Positions 8,567 to 16,910 of a stretch of DNA of 64,000 nucleotides are shown piece after piece. The position numbers were made by a program, and so were the translations under genes. The number at the start of each line of letters is the position of its first letter. The first letter of the stretch is position 1. The stretch comes from UMGS1002 sp050309735 (GTDB lineage Bacteria > Bacillota > Clostridia > Oscillospirales > CAG-272), in assembly GCA_050309735.1 (NCBI GenBank), contig JBNRMS010000035.1, positions 1-64,000 of the forward strand, written 5' to 3'. The notes under the pieces are model-generated. The model did not search any database and was not told the origin of the DNA. It saw only the letters and a program-made list of their open reading frames with translations.

Positions 8567-9286
8567 TTGTCTGTTTTTGTGATTTCTGACCTGCATCTTT
8601 CGACCAGCACAAACAAATCTATGGAAATTTTTGGAGCAGCATGGCAGGACTATACAACACGATTGAAGAATAATTGGAATAATGTAGTTGAAATTGATGA
8701 CACTGTGATAGTGCCGGGCGACGTTTCTTGGGGAATGACGACAGAGGAAGCTTTGCCCGATTTGCTCTTGTTAAACTCTTTGAACGGCAAAAAAATTATC
8801 GGCAAAGGAAATCATGACTTTTGGTGGACTACACAAACCAAGCTAAGCAATACCCTCAAAGTAAACCGAATTGATACTATTAATTTTCTTTATAATAATG
8901 CATATTTAACCGAAAATTTTATTATTGCGGGTACACGCGGCTGGTATAACGAGGCAACGACTGGAATGACCGAGAACAGGCCCGACTATCAAAAAATTAT
9001 AAACCGCGAGGCGATAAGGCTCAGACTAAGTCTTGAGGCGGCTCAAAAACTGCGCGGCGACAGCGAGACTCCAATAATTGTTTTTTTTCACTTTCCTCCG
9101 GTCTGGAATGGTAATGTCTGCCGGGAGCTTGTGGATTTGCTCTGTGAATATGGTGTAAAAAAATGTTACTTCGGTCACATACACGGAAATTACGGCGTTG
9201 ACAGAACAATATTGTTTGAAAATGTGACCTATGAGTTAATCTCGTCGGATTTTCTGAACTTTACGCCGATACCAATCAGAATATAG
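8567..9286 (+). CDS. calcineurin-like metallophosphoesterase
   Basis: 239-residue protein with all five phosphoesterase motifs in order: SDLHL (D-x-H), VPGDVSWG (GD), GKGNHDFWW (GNHD), FFHFPP (H) and GHIHGN (GHxH). These bind a dinuclear metal centre. The start codon is TTG at 8567, supported by AAAGGAGAG ten bases upstream. There is no signal peptide, so it is cytoplasmic. Nothing in the flanks (DUF1540 on one side, trigger factor on the other) indicates the substrate. TATAAT at 8497-8502 is a possible -10, but no good -35 is seen. Confidence 0.85.
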   Translation: MSVFVISDLHLSTSTNKSMEIFGAAWQDYTTRLKNNWNNVVEIDDTVIVPGDVSWGMTTEEALPDLLLLNSLNGKKIIGKGNHDFWWTTQTKLSNTLKVNRIDTINFLYNNAYLTENFIIAGTRGWYNEATTGMTENRPDYQKIINREAIRLRLSLEAAQKLRGDSETPIIVFFHFPPVWNGNVCRELVDLLCEYGVKKCYFGHIHGNYGVDRTILFENVTYELISSDFLNFTPIPIRI

Positions 9287-9318
9287 TCTATCTGCATACA
9301 TAATATGTAGGAAAGCTA

Positions 9319-9347
9319 TTGACAAAACTGACATTTTGAAGTAAAAT
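9319..9347 (+). promoter_or_regulatory. tig: sigma-A promoter of tig-clpP-clpX
   Basis: TTGACA (9319-9324), 17-bp spacer, TAAAAT (9342-9347), about 40 bp before the trigger factor ATG. No CtsR or CIRCE-like operator is seen around it. Confidence 0.75.
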
Positions 9348-9389
9348 TAAGAGGTTGTTAAAATTATTTCATCGGAGGATAAATTAAAA

Positions 9390-10742
9390 ATGAGTTTAAT
9401 CAAAGCCGAGAAAACCGAGAAAAACCTGTATGTGCTTGAATTTTCGGTCGATAAGGCGAAATTTGAAGCAGCGGTTAATAATGCATACCGCAAACAGGTT
9501 AAAAAGGTCAACATTCCCGGCTTCAGACCCGGAAAGGCTCCCCGCCATATAATTGAGAAGATGTATGGCAAAGGCTTCTTTTATGACGATGCCTTCAACG
9601 AGGTTCTTCCCGAGGCATATGAAAATGCGCTGAAAGAATCGGGTATAGACGCGGTCAGCCGCCCTGATATCGACGTTAAATCGGTTGATGACGGGGTTGT
9701 TTTCACAGCGAATGTTTATGTTAAACCCGAGGTTTCAATTGAGGGATATCGCGGAATCGAGGTGGAAAAACACATCCATACCGCTTCAGACGAGGAAATA
9801 GACGCGGAAATTAACATGCTTCGCGAGCGCAATGCCCGCGAAATCGAGGTAACCGACCGCGCCGCTGAGCTTGGCGATATTGCTGTGATTGATTATGAGG
9901 GCTTTGAGGCAGAGAGCGGTCTTCCTTTTGAAGGCGGTCGCGGAGAGAACCATCCGCTCGAACTCGGCTCGGGTTCCTTCATCCCCGGCTTTGAAGAGCA
10001 GATAGTCGGCCACAATATCGGAGATTCATTTGACGTGAAGGTCACCTTCCCGGAACAGTATCACGCAGCCGAACTTGCCGGGAAACCGGTGGTGTTTACC
10101 TGCCGTCTTAATTCGATAAAAAAGAAGGAACTCCCTGAACTTGACGATGAATTCGCAAAGGACGTTTCGGAATTCAACACCTTCGCTGAATACCGCGACG
10201 ACGTGAAGGCAAAAATTCAGAAGAGACATGAGGATTCGGCCGAGATGGAATTTAATTCGGCGATTACCGAGGCTCTTGCTAATAAAGTGCAGGCAGATAT
10301 CCCCGAGGCAATGTTTGAAAACGAGACAGAAAACTTTGTCCGCGACTACGACAATCGCCTGAGAATGCAGGGGCTTAGCCTTAGCGACTATTTCAAATAC
10401 ACAGGACTGACCCTTGATGATATGCGGAAGCAGATGAGGCCGCAGGCAGAGATTCAGGTTAAAACTCGCCTGGCACTTGAGAAAATTGTTGAGCTTGAGG
10501 GTATAACTGTGAGCGAGGACGAGATAGACGCCGAATTTGACCGCTTGGTCGAGCAATACAATATGGAGCTTAACCGGGTTAAAGAAGTGGTGGATGCCGA
10601 GGGCATTTCAAAGGATTTAGCTGTTCAAAAAGCGCTCGACTTGGTAAGAGACAACGCAGAAATTAAAATGTCGGAGTGCCACTGCGACGACGCCGAGCAT
10701 TCGGATGACGCTGATGATGCAGATGCCGATAAGGCCGAATAA
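9390..10742 (+). CDS. tig: trigger factor
   Basis: 450-residue ribosome-associated chaperone and peptidyl-prolyl isomerase that binds nascent chains at the L23 exit site. The ribosome-docking signature GFRPGKAP is at about residues 45-52. The FKBP-like domain follows (about 150-245, with GDIAVIDYEG and GSGSFIPGFEEQI), then the helical C-terminal chaperone arms. The extreme C-terminus is a His/Cys/Asp-rich tail (about residues 427-450), possibly metal-binding, which is unusual compared with standard trigger factors. SD GGAGG precedes ATG 9390. It heads the tig-clpP-clpX operon. Confidence 0.96.
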   Translation: MSLIKAEKTEKNLYVLEFSVDKAKFEAAVNNAYRKQVKKVNIPGFRPGKAPRHIIEKMYGKGFFYDDAFNEVLPEAYENALKESGIDAVSRPDIDVKSVDDGVVFTANVYVKPEVSIEGYRGIEVEKHIHTASDEEIDAEINMLRERNAREIEVTDRAAELGDIAVIDYEGFEAESGLPFEGGRGENHPLELGSGSFIPGFEEQIVGHNIGDSFDVKVTFPEQYHAAELAGKPVVFTCRLNSIKKKELPELDDEFAKDVSEFNTFAEYRDDVKAKIQKRHEDSAEMEFNSAITEALANKVQADIPEAMFENETENFVRDYDNRLRMQGLSLSDYFKYTGLTLDDMRKQMRPQAEIQVKTRLALEKIVELEGITVSEDEIDAEFDRLVEQYNMELNRVKEVVDAEGISKDLAVQKALDLVRDNAEIKMSECHCDDAEHSDDADDADADKAE

Positions 10743-10782
10743 TGCGCGAGGATTATTTAAATGCGGCACAAGTGTTTCGAGC

Positions 10783-10877
10783 GAATTTTCTAATAGCGGG
10801 AATCTGCCCCGCTTTTGCCGGCAGAGCCGGAGCGAAAATTCCAAAATATATTTAAGCCGCCCGAAGGCGGCAGGGAG
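10783..10877 (+). promoter_or_regulatory. clpP: multibranched leader before clpP
   Basis: GAATTTTC (10783-10790) pairs perfectly with GAAAATTC (10834-10841). It encloses two hairpins, GCGGG/CCCGC (10796-10812) and CCGG/CCGG (10818-10830), giving a three-way junction. A second hairpin, GCCGCC-CGAA-GGCGGC (10856-10871), then abuts the SD AGGGAG (10872-10877). No open frame occupies the gap. Confidence 0.55.
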
Positions 10878-10883
10878 ATTAAT

Positions 10884-11492
10884 ATGTTGAATTATACTTT
10901 TCCACAAAACTCGCTTGTCCCGATGGTCGTTGATCAGAACAGTCGGGGAGAAAGAGCTTATGACATCTTTTCACGCCTGCTCACCGACCGTATTATCTTT
11001 CTCTCGGACGAAATCAACGATGTAACCGCGTCGCTGGTTGTGGCTCAGATGCTCTACCTCGAAGCGCAGGATCCGGATAAAGATATAAATTTCTATATTA
11101 ACAGTCCCGGCGGCTCTATTTCGGCTGGTATGGCGATTTTCGACACGATGAATTTTGTCAAATGTGATGTTGCCACTATTTGCATAGGCATGGCCGCCAG
11201 CATGGGTGCATTTTTGCTCGCCTCAGGTGCAAAAGGAAAGCGCTCTGCCCTGCCGAACAGTCTGATTATGATCCACCAACCGCTGGGCGGAGCCAGAGGT
11301 CAGGCGGCAGACATAAAAATTCAGGCTGAATTGATTCTTAGAATACGCGATAATATCAATTCGTTGCTTGCTGAGCGAACCGGCAAGACCATCGAGCAGA
11401 TCGCGAGCGACACCGACCGCGACAACTATATGACCGCCGAGGAAGCTAAAAACTACGGGATTATCGACACGGTTATGGCACGTCGCGCTTAA
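10884..11492 (+). CDS. clpP: ATP-dependent Clp protease proteolytic subunit
   Basis: 202-residue serine peptidase that forms the double-heptamer chamber used by ClpX and other Clp ATPases. The catalytic triad is visible: Ser in GMAASMGAFLL (about residue 98), His in MIHQPLGG (about 123) and Asp in the TDRDNYM segment (about 172). The start at ATG 10884 follows AGGGAG six bases upstream; longer in-frame starts lie within the structured leader and are unlikely. It is followed 30 nt later by clpX, so unfoldase and peptidase are coexpressed. Confidence 0.97.
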   Translation: MLNYTFPQNSLVPMVVDQNSRGERAYDIFSRLLTDRIIFLSDEINDVTASLVVAQMLYLEAQDPDKDINFYINSPGGSISAGMAIFDTMNFVKCDVATICIGMAASMGAFLLASGAKGKRSALPNSLIMIHQPLGGARGQAADIKIQAELILRIRDNINSLLAERTGKTIEQIASDTDRDNYMTAEEAKNYGIIDTVMARRA

Positions 11493-11522
11493 CCGACCGA
11501 CACGCGAAAGGCTTACTTTATC

Positions 11523-12848
11523 ATGGCTAACTCTAATTCAAATACAAGAAACAATAAATCCGCTCGCTTTTGCTCGTTCTGTGGGAGAAATGAAAATCAG
11601 GCTAATTTTCTGGTTCCCTCGCCAAATGGCCTTTTTATCTGCGACTTTTGCGTTGAGGCCTGCGAGGATATCATTTATAATAACCTCGCCCAGACGAGAG
11701 ATACCACCGGACTTCTAACCTTTGAGGCGCTTCCCCGCCCCATGGATATAAAATCAACACTTGACCAATATGTGATAGGGCAGGACGATGCTAAGGTCGC
11801 ATTGTCGGTCGCGGTGTACAATCACTACAAGCGCGTTCTCAGCGCCGAAAAAAACAAAAAACTCAATGTGCGCCGCAGTCGCTCTCTGAAGAGCAAGGCC
11901 GAGGAAGCACAACCCGAGGAGATAGAGCTTCAAAAGAGTAATGTGCTCTTAATAGGCCCTACCGGAGTCGGCAAAACCTATCTCGCGCAGACTCTTGCAA
12001 AAACGCTGAAGGTTCCCTTCGCCATTGCCGACGCGACAACACTCACCGAGGCGGGATATGTCGGAGAAGACGTTGAAAATATTCTTCTCCGCTTGATACA
12101 GGCTGCCGACTATGATATTGAGCTTGCCGAGCGCGGAATAATATATATCGACGAGATAGACAAGATATCGCGAAAAAGTGAGAACCGCTCGATAACCCGC
12201 GATGTTTCGGGCGAGGGCGTGCAGCAGGCTCTGCTAAAAATCCTTGAGGGCACAGTTTCAAATGTTCCTCCGCAGGGCGGCCGCAAACATCCGAATCAGG
12301 AGTTTATACAAATAAACACCGAGAACATCCTTTTCATCTGCGGTGGAGCCTTTGACGGGCTTGATAAAATCATTGAGCGGCGCAAGGGCAACAACACAGT
12401 CGGATTCCAAGGCGAAATTCTCAAAAAAGATGAGCGGCGGGAGACGGGTATATTTAAGGATGTTATCACGCACGACCTGATAAAATTCGGCCTTATTCCC
12501 GAACTTGTCGGGCGCATACCGGTTATCGTCACCTTAAACGACCTCGACCGCGAAGCGCTTGTCAGAATTATCAGCGAACCTAAAAGCTCGATTGTAAAAC
12601 AATATATAAAGCTATTTGAAATGGAAGGGGTCGATTTGATATTCGATCGCGCAGCTCTTGACGCGATAGCCGAGCTGGCAATATCCCACAACACCGGCGC
12701 GCGCGGTTTGCGTTCGATTATGGAAGGCATAATGACGGGCGTAATGTACGAGATTCCGAGCAGACGAGATATTGAGACGGTTACAATAACCGAGGGCTGT
12801 GTCAAGGGCAATGAAAAGCCTGTTTATACTTTTAGATCAGCGAGCTGA
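11523..12848 (+). CDS. clpX: ClpX AAA+ unfoldase
   Basis: 441-residue ATPase that recognises, unfolds and feeds substrates into ClpP. The N-terminal C4 zinc-binding domain (FCSFCGR at about 17-23, ICDFC at about 40-44) is intact. The Walker A GPTGVGKT (about 139-146), Walker B IIYIDEID and sensor regions follow, and the RYDAR-like and IGF-type ClpP-docking loop lies in the segment near residue 290 (TVGFQGE, a GF variant). The strong terminator after the stop ends the operon. Confidence 0.97.
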   Translation: MANSNSNTRNNKSARFCSFCGRNENQANFLVPSPNGLFICDFCVEACEDIIYNNLAQTRDTTGLLTFEALPRPMDIKSTLDQYVIGQDDAKVALSVAVYNHYKRVLSAEKNKKLNVRRSRSLKSKAEEAQPEEIELQKSNVLLIGPTGVGKTYLAQTLAKTLKVPFAIADATTLTEAGYVGEDVENILLRLIQAADYDIELAERGIIYIDEIDKISRKSENRSITRDVSGEGVQQALLKILEGTVSNVPPQGGRKHPNQEFIQINTENILFICGGAFDGLDKIIERRKGNNTVGFQGEILKKDERRETGIFKDVITHDLIKFGLIPELVGRIPVIVTLNDLDREALVRIISEPKSSIVKQYIKLFEMEGVDLIFDRAALDAIAELAISHNTGARGLRSIMEGIMTGVMYEIPSRRDIETVTITEGCVKGNEKPVYTFRSAS

Positions 12849-12879
12849 CCTGCCTTATAAAATCACACAGCCTAATATA

Positions 12880-12915
12880 GCCGCACATCCTGATTTCAGG
12901 ATGTGCGGCTTTTTG
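12880..12915 (+). terminator. clpX: strong intrinsic terminator after clpX
   Basis: A 14-bp perfect stem (12880-12893 with 12896-12909) with a TT loop is followed by five T residues. Confidence 0.95.
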
Positions 12916-13004
12916 ACAAAATCAGATATTCAAGCCGAAATAAAGAACGAGTTGGGGAAGCCTCCTAAAAGAAGCTTCCCCCGGCGTATCTTTTGATGGC
13001 TGTA

Positions 13005-13856
13005 TCAACTTCCGCCGCACCTTTTCTCAACATTTCCGCCGCCGCTTCCAAAGGATGGGGTGGAAAATTCTCCGGTTGGGAATGCCATAGTTCGGAAAAG
13101 ATTGCAGGGGTCACCCTCGCTTGCCGAGACGCACTCCTTGTCGGGAACGCTGTACTCGACGGCATTAATGAGATACTGCGCCGGTCTTACAAGCCTGCAC
13201 ACCGAGAATATCCCGATTGACACCGCAAGGTACTTTTCTCTTCTGTTAGGGCTGTTGCTCTCGTCGCACAGATTCCCGCTCAGGCGGTAGGTGACCGCCT
13301 CGGGGATATCGCAAGCGCAGCAGCAGCAATAGCACTTTCTCTCTTCCCCGGCACAGAGGACGCGGGTCTTGAGAATGATTGGGTCGACAGCTTCAACCAC
13401 AACCCGGGGTGCGTTCCTTGAGCAGTTGACCGGATCGGGCGAGGCGCAAAAATCATCAACATCGGGCGTGCTTCTGAACACGCTGACATTGCTTTCACTT
13501 CCGTAAAGTACTACGTTCTTTTCAACAACCGCAACACCTTCAAATTCCTGCGCCTTTCCGCCAACACAGGCCTCGCAGACCAGCTTGCAGTAGTATCTGA
13601 TGGTAACTGTGTAGAACCCGCGGTTAAATTGCACCGGCTCAATGTTTATGTATGTCCATGCGATACAAGCGCTTTTGGTTCTGACGTTTGTCGTGCGCTC
13701 TATGATATCGTTTCCGAAATCAGTGAGTATGACCCGTACATCTTCAAAACAGTCCCGGTCACGGCAGGAGTCAAGGATTCGGTTTGCCTCGATGCAAACC
13801 GTTTCCCTGCCGGATGAGCCTCCGGAAGGGCCGCAACAAAAACGATTATCTGCCAT
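13005..13856 (-). CDS. cysteine-rich conserved hypothetical, spore-coat-like
   Basis: 283-residue protein with more than 20 Cys residues, including a CYCCCCACD cluster near residue 190 and paired cysteines at the N-terminus (RFCCGPSGG) and in the middle (LVCEACVGG). No signal peptide or membrane segment is present. The domain with ILDSCRDRDCFEDVRV and WTYINIEPVQFNRGFYTVTI is a family I recall as widespread in spore-forming Clostridia and without assigned function. The Cys content and lack of export signal suggest a cross-linked or metal-binding structural protein such as a coat component, but that is inference. SD GGAGG precedes ATG 13856. A hairpin at 12955-12984 may terminate it. Confidence 0.65.
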   Translation of the reverse strand: MADNRFCCGPSGGSSGRETVCIEANRILDSCRDRDCFEDVRVILTDFGNDIIERTTNVRTKSACIAWTYINIEPVQFNRGFYTVTIRYYCKLVCEACVGGKAQEFEGVAVVEKNVVLYGSESNVSVFRSTPDVDDFCASPDPVNCSRNAPRVVVEAVDPIILKTRVLCAGEERKCYCCCCACDIPEAVTYRLSGNLCDESNSPNRREKYLAVSIGIFSVCRLVRPAQYLINAVEYSVPDKECVSASEGDPCNLFRTMAFPTGEFSTPSFGSGGGNVEKRCGGS

Positions 13857-14162
13857 ATTAAAAAACCTCCAGTATTTATGAGGAGAAAAGACAATCTCCT
13901 CTAATATTTTATGCACTCTCCGAAAATTTGACATTGATCGTTGTTTGTTTTTATTGCATAAATGAAAAAATTACCCCTCCTATACACCTTCTCTCATAAT
14001 CGGGCAGCAATGGGCTCGGAAACAAATTGTTTCCAGAATCTTTTCAATATTTTTCTAAATGCTATTGACATTTAGTATTTTTTGTTATAAAATTACACAA
14101 GGAATAATAACCTACTGTTAAAATAGGAATATGAACCTGTATCTTGTAAGGAGGTGTTTTCT
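13857..14162. other. divergent intergenic region
   Basis: 306 bp between two divergent genes. Toward the coat-like gene there is a 7-bp hairpin (GAGGAGA/TCTCCTC, about 13881-13902) and CATAAAATA (minus strand, about 13904-13912), which resembles a sporulation sigma -10 but has no convincing -35. Toward the membrane protein there is a TTGACA...TATAAA promoter. Confidence 0.5.
14065..14091 (+). promoter_or_regulatory. promoter of large membrane protein gene
   Basis: TTGACA (14065-14070) and TATAAA (14086-14091), with a short 15-bp spacer. The -35 is perfect but the spacing is suboptimal. Confidence 0.5.
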
Positions 14163-15734
14163 ATGAATTATTTACTACTATTATCGGTATTAATTGTCGT
14201 CATTAACTTAGCAGTGATCGGACTTGGTTTCTTATTTGGTTACCGGAGAGGTACAGGTCGGTCTGTTGTTAGGCTTGGTTACATTTTGGTTATTTCATTT
14301 ATCGCCTATTTTCTCGCGATAGCCATCGCGAAGCCGTTGTCCGAAACTGTTTTTTCGGCGATAAAGCCCTATTTCGACACAAACGAAACCCTACAGAAAT
14401 ATGCTCAAAATTCCACGGTTTTTGAGTCTCTCATCAGAGGATTGATTTCGTCAATTCTCGCGCCGATTCTCCTGCCGATTATATTTGCGATTTTCCAGGC
14501 GCTGTCGATGATTAAATTCAGGTTTATCGCCGACAAACTTGTAAAGCTAGTGAAAAAGGGCGGCGACCCGATGACGCAAAAAAGCCGCCTTATAGGCGGA
14601 GGGATAGGCATGGTTCAAGGGTTCATTATTGCCTCGGCTCTATTAGTGCCGCTCTTTGTCGCACATACAATTATTGCAACCGCGGAAGATAACATATCGG
14701 GAGGAACCGAGGCAGCGATTTATGCCCCGGAGGGCACTGGGATGCATTCGCTTTCGTTAAACAGACCCTCTGTTGCTAATAACCGCTTGGCCACTGGCTT
14801 CTTTAATTTCTTTGTTCTTCCTACCGGATCTCAATCGCTCACCCATATTGTTGGCAGTCCTTATAACCTTAGAACCGAAGGTCCCTTGCTTCTCGGGGCG
14901 GCGAATACCATGTTAATAAACTCGGGAGGTACAGGGTTCTTAGGTGGCGGCGGCACGGATGACGGCTCTGATCTAACCGGTTCGGGCGGGAGCTCAACCG
15001 ATACTAACGCCATTGTAGCTCTCTTCGCCAGTATGATACCCTACATCGAGCAATCGGAGCTGCTCTCGGATTTAGCCGCAGACCTGCTCAACACAGCTGC
15101 GACCATCTGGGAGAGCGGTGAGAGCTTTCTCGGGGTATCTTTCAACACAGACAATGCGATTATCTCAAATCTCCTCTCCTCTCTTATCGAATCGCTTCGC
15201 AATGCCAATCCTAATAATGTATCAAGTATTCTGACCACCTTTTTTGTTGTCGACGAATCGGGTGAAAGCGTTATTGGAGGCATGATAAAAATGAAGTTTG
15301 ACAGTGAAATTTTGCAAGATCCCGGCGATTCTCTCGACTCTCTTGTTGATATGCTAATCGCAATTAACAGCAATCCCGAGCTCTCTCTGATTGGCGAGAG
15401 CATCGGCGACATCGGAAAACAACTTATCAGCGAAATAGATATACCCGCCATTCCCGCAGAGAACACCGCGGTGTATGAAGAAATCGAAACGGCCCTTAAG
15501 AGCGCGATCAACACTATGCCCAGCGCAAACAGCTATAAGGAAAGCGTGTATTCTCTTTCTTCTGAAATAGTCAACATTTCCTCAAGCTATAATTATGAGA
15601 TTGAGGACGCCGAGTCAAAGCTTATCTCGATAAGCCTTCTGTCTTATTTCGGCAGCTCCGAGAATATAACGGTAGACGGGCTGAAGGATTATTTCGGTGT
15701 TATCGACCCAGATGCCATTGAGGTGGGCAAATAA
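14163..15734 (+). CDS. large CvpA-like membrane protein
   Basis: 523-residue protein. Hydrophobic segments at about residues 3-25, 35-58, 95-118 and 155-180 resemble the four-helix CvpA fold, including a G-x-x-x-G-rich second half (SRLIGGGIGMVQGFI). The remaining roughly 340 residues form a Ser/Asn/Ile-rich, probably extracytoplasmic region with a Gly-rich linker near residue 265. SD AAGGAGG with ATG 14163 nine bases downstream decides the start over GTG 14154. A smaller CvpA-like gene exists at 46609. The function is unknown; CvpA proteins are linked to envelope processes. Confidence 0.6.
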   Translation: MNYLLLLSVLIVVINLAVIGLGFLFGYRRGTGRSVVRLGYILVISFIAYFLAIAIAKPLSETVFSAIKPYFDTNETLQKYAQNSTVFESLIRGLISSILAPILLPIIFAIFQALSMIKFRFIADKLVKLVKKGGDPMTQKSRLIGGGIGMVQGFIIASALLVPLFVAHTIIATAEDNISGGTEAAIYAPEGTGMHSLSLNRPSVANNRLATGFFNFFVLPTGSQSLTHIVGSPYNLRTEGPLLLGAANTMLINSGGTGFLGGGGTDDGSDLTGSGGSSTDTNAIVALFASMIPYIEQSELLSDLAADLLNTAATIWESGESFLGVSFNTDNAIISNLLSSLIESLRNANPNNVSSILTTFFVVDESGESVIGGMIKMKFDSEILQDPGDSLDSLVDMLIAINSNPELSLIGESIGDIGKQLISEIDIPAIPAENTAVYEEIETALKSAINTMPSANSYKESVYSLSSEIVNISSSYNYEIEDAESKLISISLLSYFGSSENITVDGLKDYFGVIDPDAIEVGK

Positions 15735-15750
15735 TACATAAGAAAAAGAG

Positions 15751-15778
15751 CCGCGGGGAACAAATTTGTTCCCCGCGG
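15751..15778 (+). terminator. palindromic terminator
   Basis: A perfect 14-bp inverted repeat (15751-15764 with 15765-15778) lies just past the stop codon. It is a probable terminator, although the T-run is weak. Confidence 0.6.
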
Positions 15779-15877
15779 TTCTGAATTTTCGGTCGAGGGG
15801 GTTGTTAAAATCCTCCCACCGAAAATTATGCTCCAAAGTCAGCAAAGCCAAATAGCTCAAAAGTTTTTTAGGGGGGC

Positions 15878-15909
15878 ATGGGGGAACTTTTTTCAAAAAG
15901 TTCCCCCAT
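15878..15909 (-). terminator. hairpin after nucleoside transporter operon
   Basis: A 15-bp stem of ATGGGGGAACTTTTT type (15878-15909) sits 18 bp past the stop of the last permease gene. Confidence 0.55.
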
Positions 15910-15926
15910 ACGTATCCCCATATCCC

Positions 15927-16910
15927 TTACCTCTCCTCTCTGAAATACGAGAGTCCGAGGCTTGAGGGCGCCTGGTCTTCTTTTTTGCGGCGGAAGCTAA
16001 TAATGATAAGAACGATGATTGTAACGACGTAGGGAGCCATTCTGGCGAGGTCTGCCGGAATACTGATGTTTATCAGATTAGGCAGGAACTGATATAGCCA
16101 GTAAAGCGTTCCAAAGACATATGCCCCCCAAATGGCGTTTATCGGTTTCCATGTTGTGAAGATAACAAGAGCAACAGCCAGCCAGCCGAGATTTTGAATC
16201 TCACCGGAGGTCGCCCAAATGCCGTTGTTATAGTCAAGAACATAATAAAGACCGCCAAGGCCGGTTATGCCGGCGCCTATTGAGGTGGCAAGATATTTGT
16301 ATTTTATCACGTTGATACCCGCGGCGTCGGCAGTTGCGGGATTCTCGCCGACCGCCCGCAGATTAAGCCCTGTGCGAGTTTTATTAAGAAAAAGAGTGAG
16401 GACTATCGCTAGCGCAATGGCAACATAGACCAGGAAGCCATAGGAAAAAAAGATTTCGCCGACAACGCCGAGCTTTGTCGATAAATATGGGATTTTCGCG
16501 CTGAAAACGCTGTTTGAATATTCAGCCTTTGTAGAAACCTCACCGTCCATTATAAAAACTCCGAAAAAGTTTGCAATTCCGATGCCAAAGGTGGTCAGAG
16601 TAAGTCCGGTAACATTTTGGTTGGCGCGCAGGGTTATTGTAATAAAGCTGTATATCAGCCCTCCAATAACAGAAGCGGCAAAAGCGCAGACAAGGGCAAG
16701 CAAAATAAGAATAAGAGCGTTAGGATTCTCGGCACCTTTTTCGTAATAATAGGCGCTTGCAAACCCCGCGAAGGCGCCCAGATACATAAGCCCCGGCACA
16801 CCAAGATTAAGATTGCCCGATTTCTCGGTGATTATCTCGCCCATAGAGCCGAACATGATAACCGTTCCGAACATTACTGTTCGAATAATCCAGGATATAA
16901 GATTAGTCAT
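15927..16910 (-). CDS. nucleoside ABC transporter permease (second subunit)
   Basis: 327-residue polytopic membrane protein of the BPD_transp_2 family, with about 9-10 hydrophobic segments. It contains the conserved cytoplasmic loop RAVGENPATADAAGINVIKYK, the EAA-like coupling region. It resembles NupQ/YufQ-type subunits of guanosine and other purine-nucleoside importers. The start overlaps the upstream permease stop, so the two are translationally coupled. It is the last gene of the operon BMP-lipoprotein, ATPase, permease, permease. The substrate class is inferred from the family and the guanine-class riboswitch upstream. Confidence 0.9.
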   Translation of the reverse strand: MTNLISWIIRTVMFGTVIMFGSMGEIITEKSGNLNLGVPGLMYLGAFAGFASAYYYEKGAENPNALILILLALVCAFAASVIGGLIYSFITITLRANQNVTGLTLTTFGIGIANFFGVFIMDGEVSTKAEYSNSVFSAKIPYLSTKLGVVGEIFFSYGFLVYVAIALAIVLTLFLNKTRTGLNLRAVGENPATADAAGINVIKYKYLATSIGAGITGLGGLYYVLDYNNGIWATSGEIQNLGWLAVALVIFTTWKPINAIWGAYVFGTLYWLYQFLPNLINISIPADLARMAPYVVTIIVLIIISFRRKKEDQAPSSLGLSYFREER

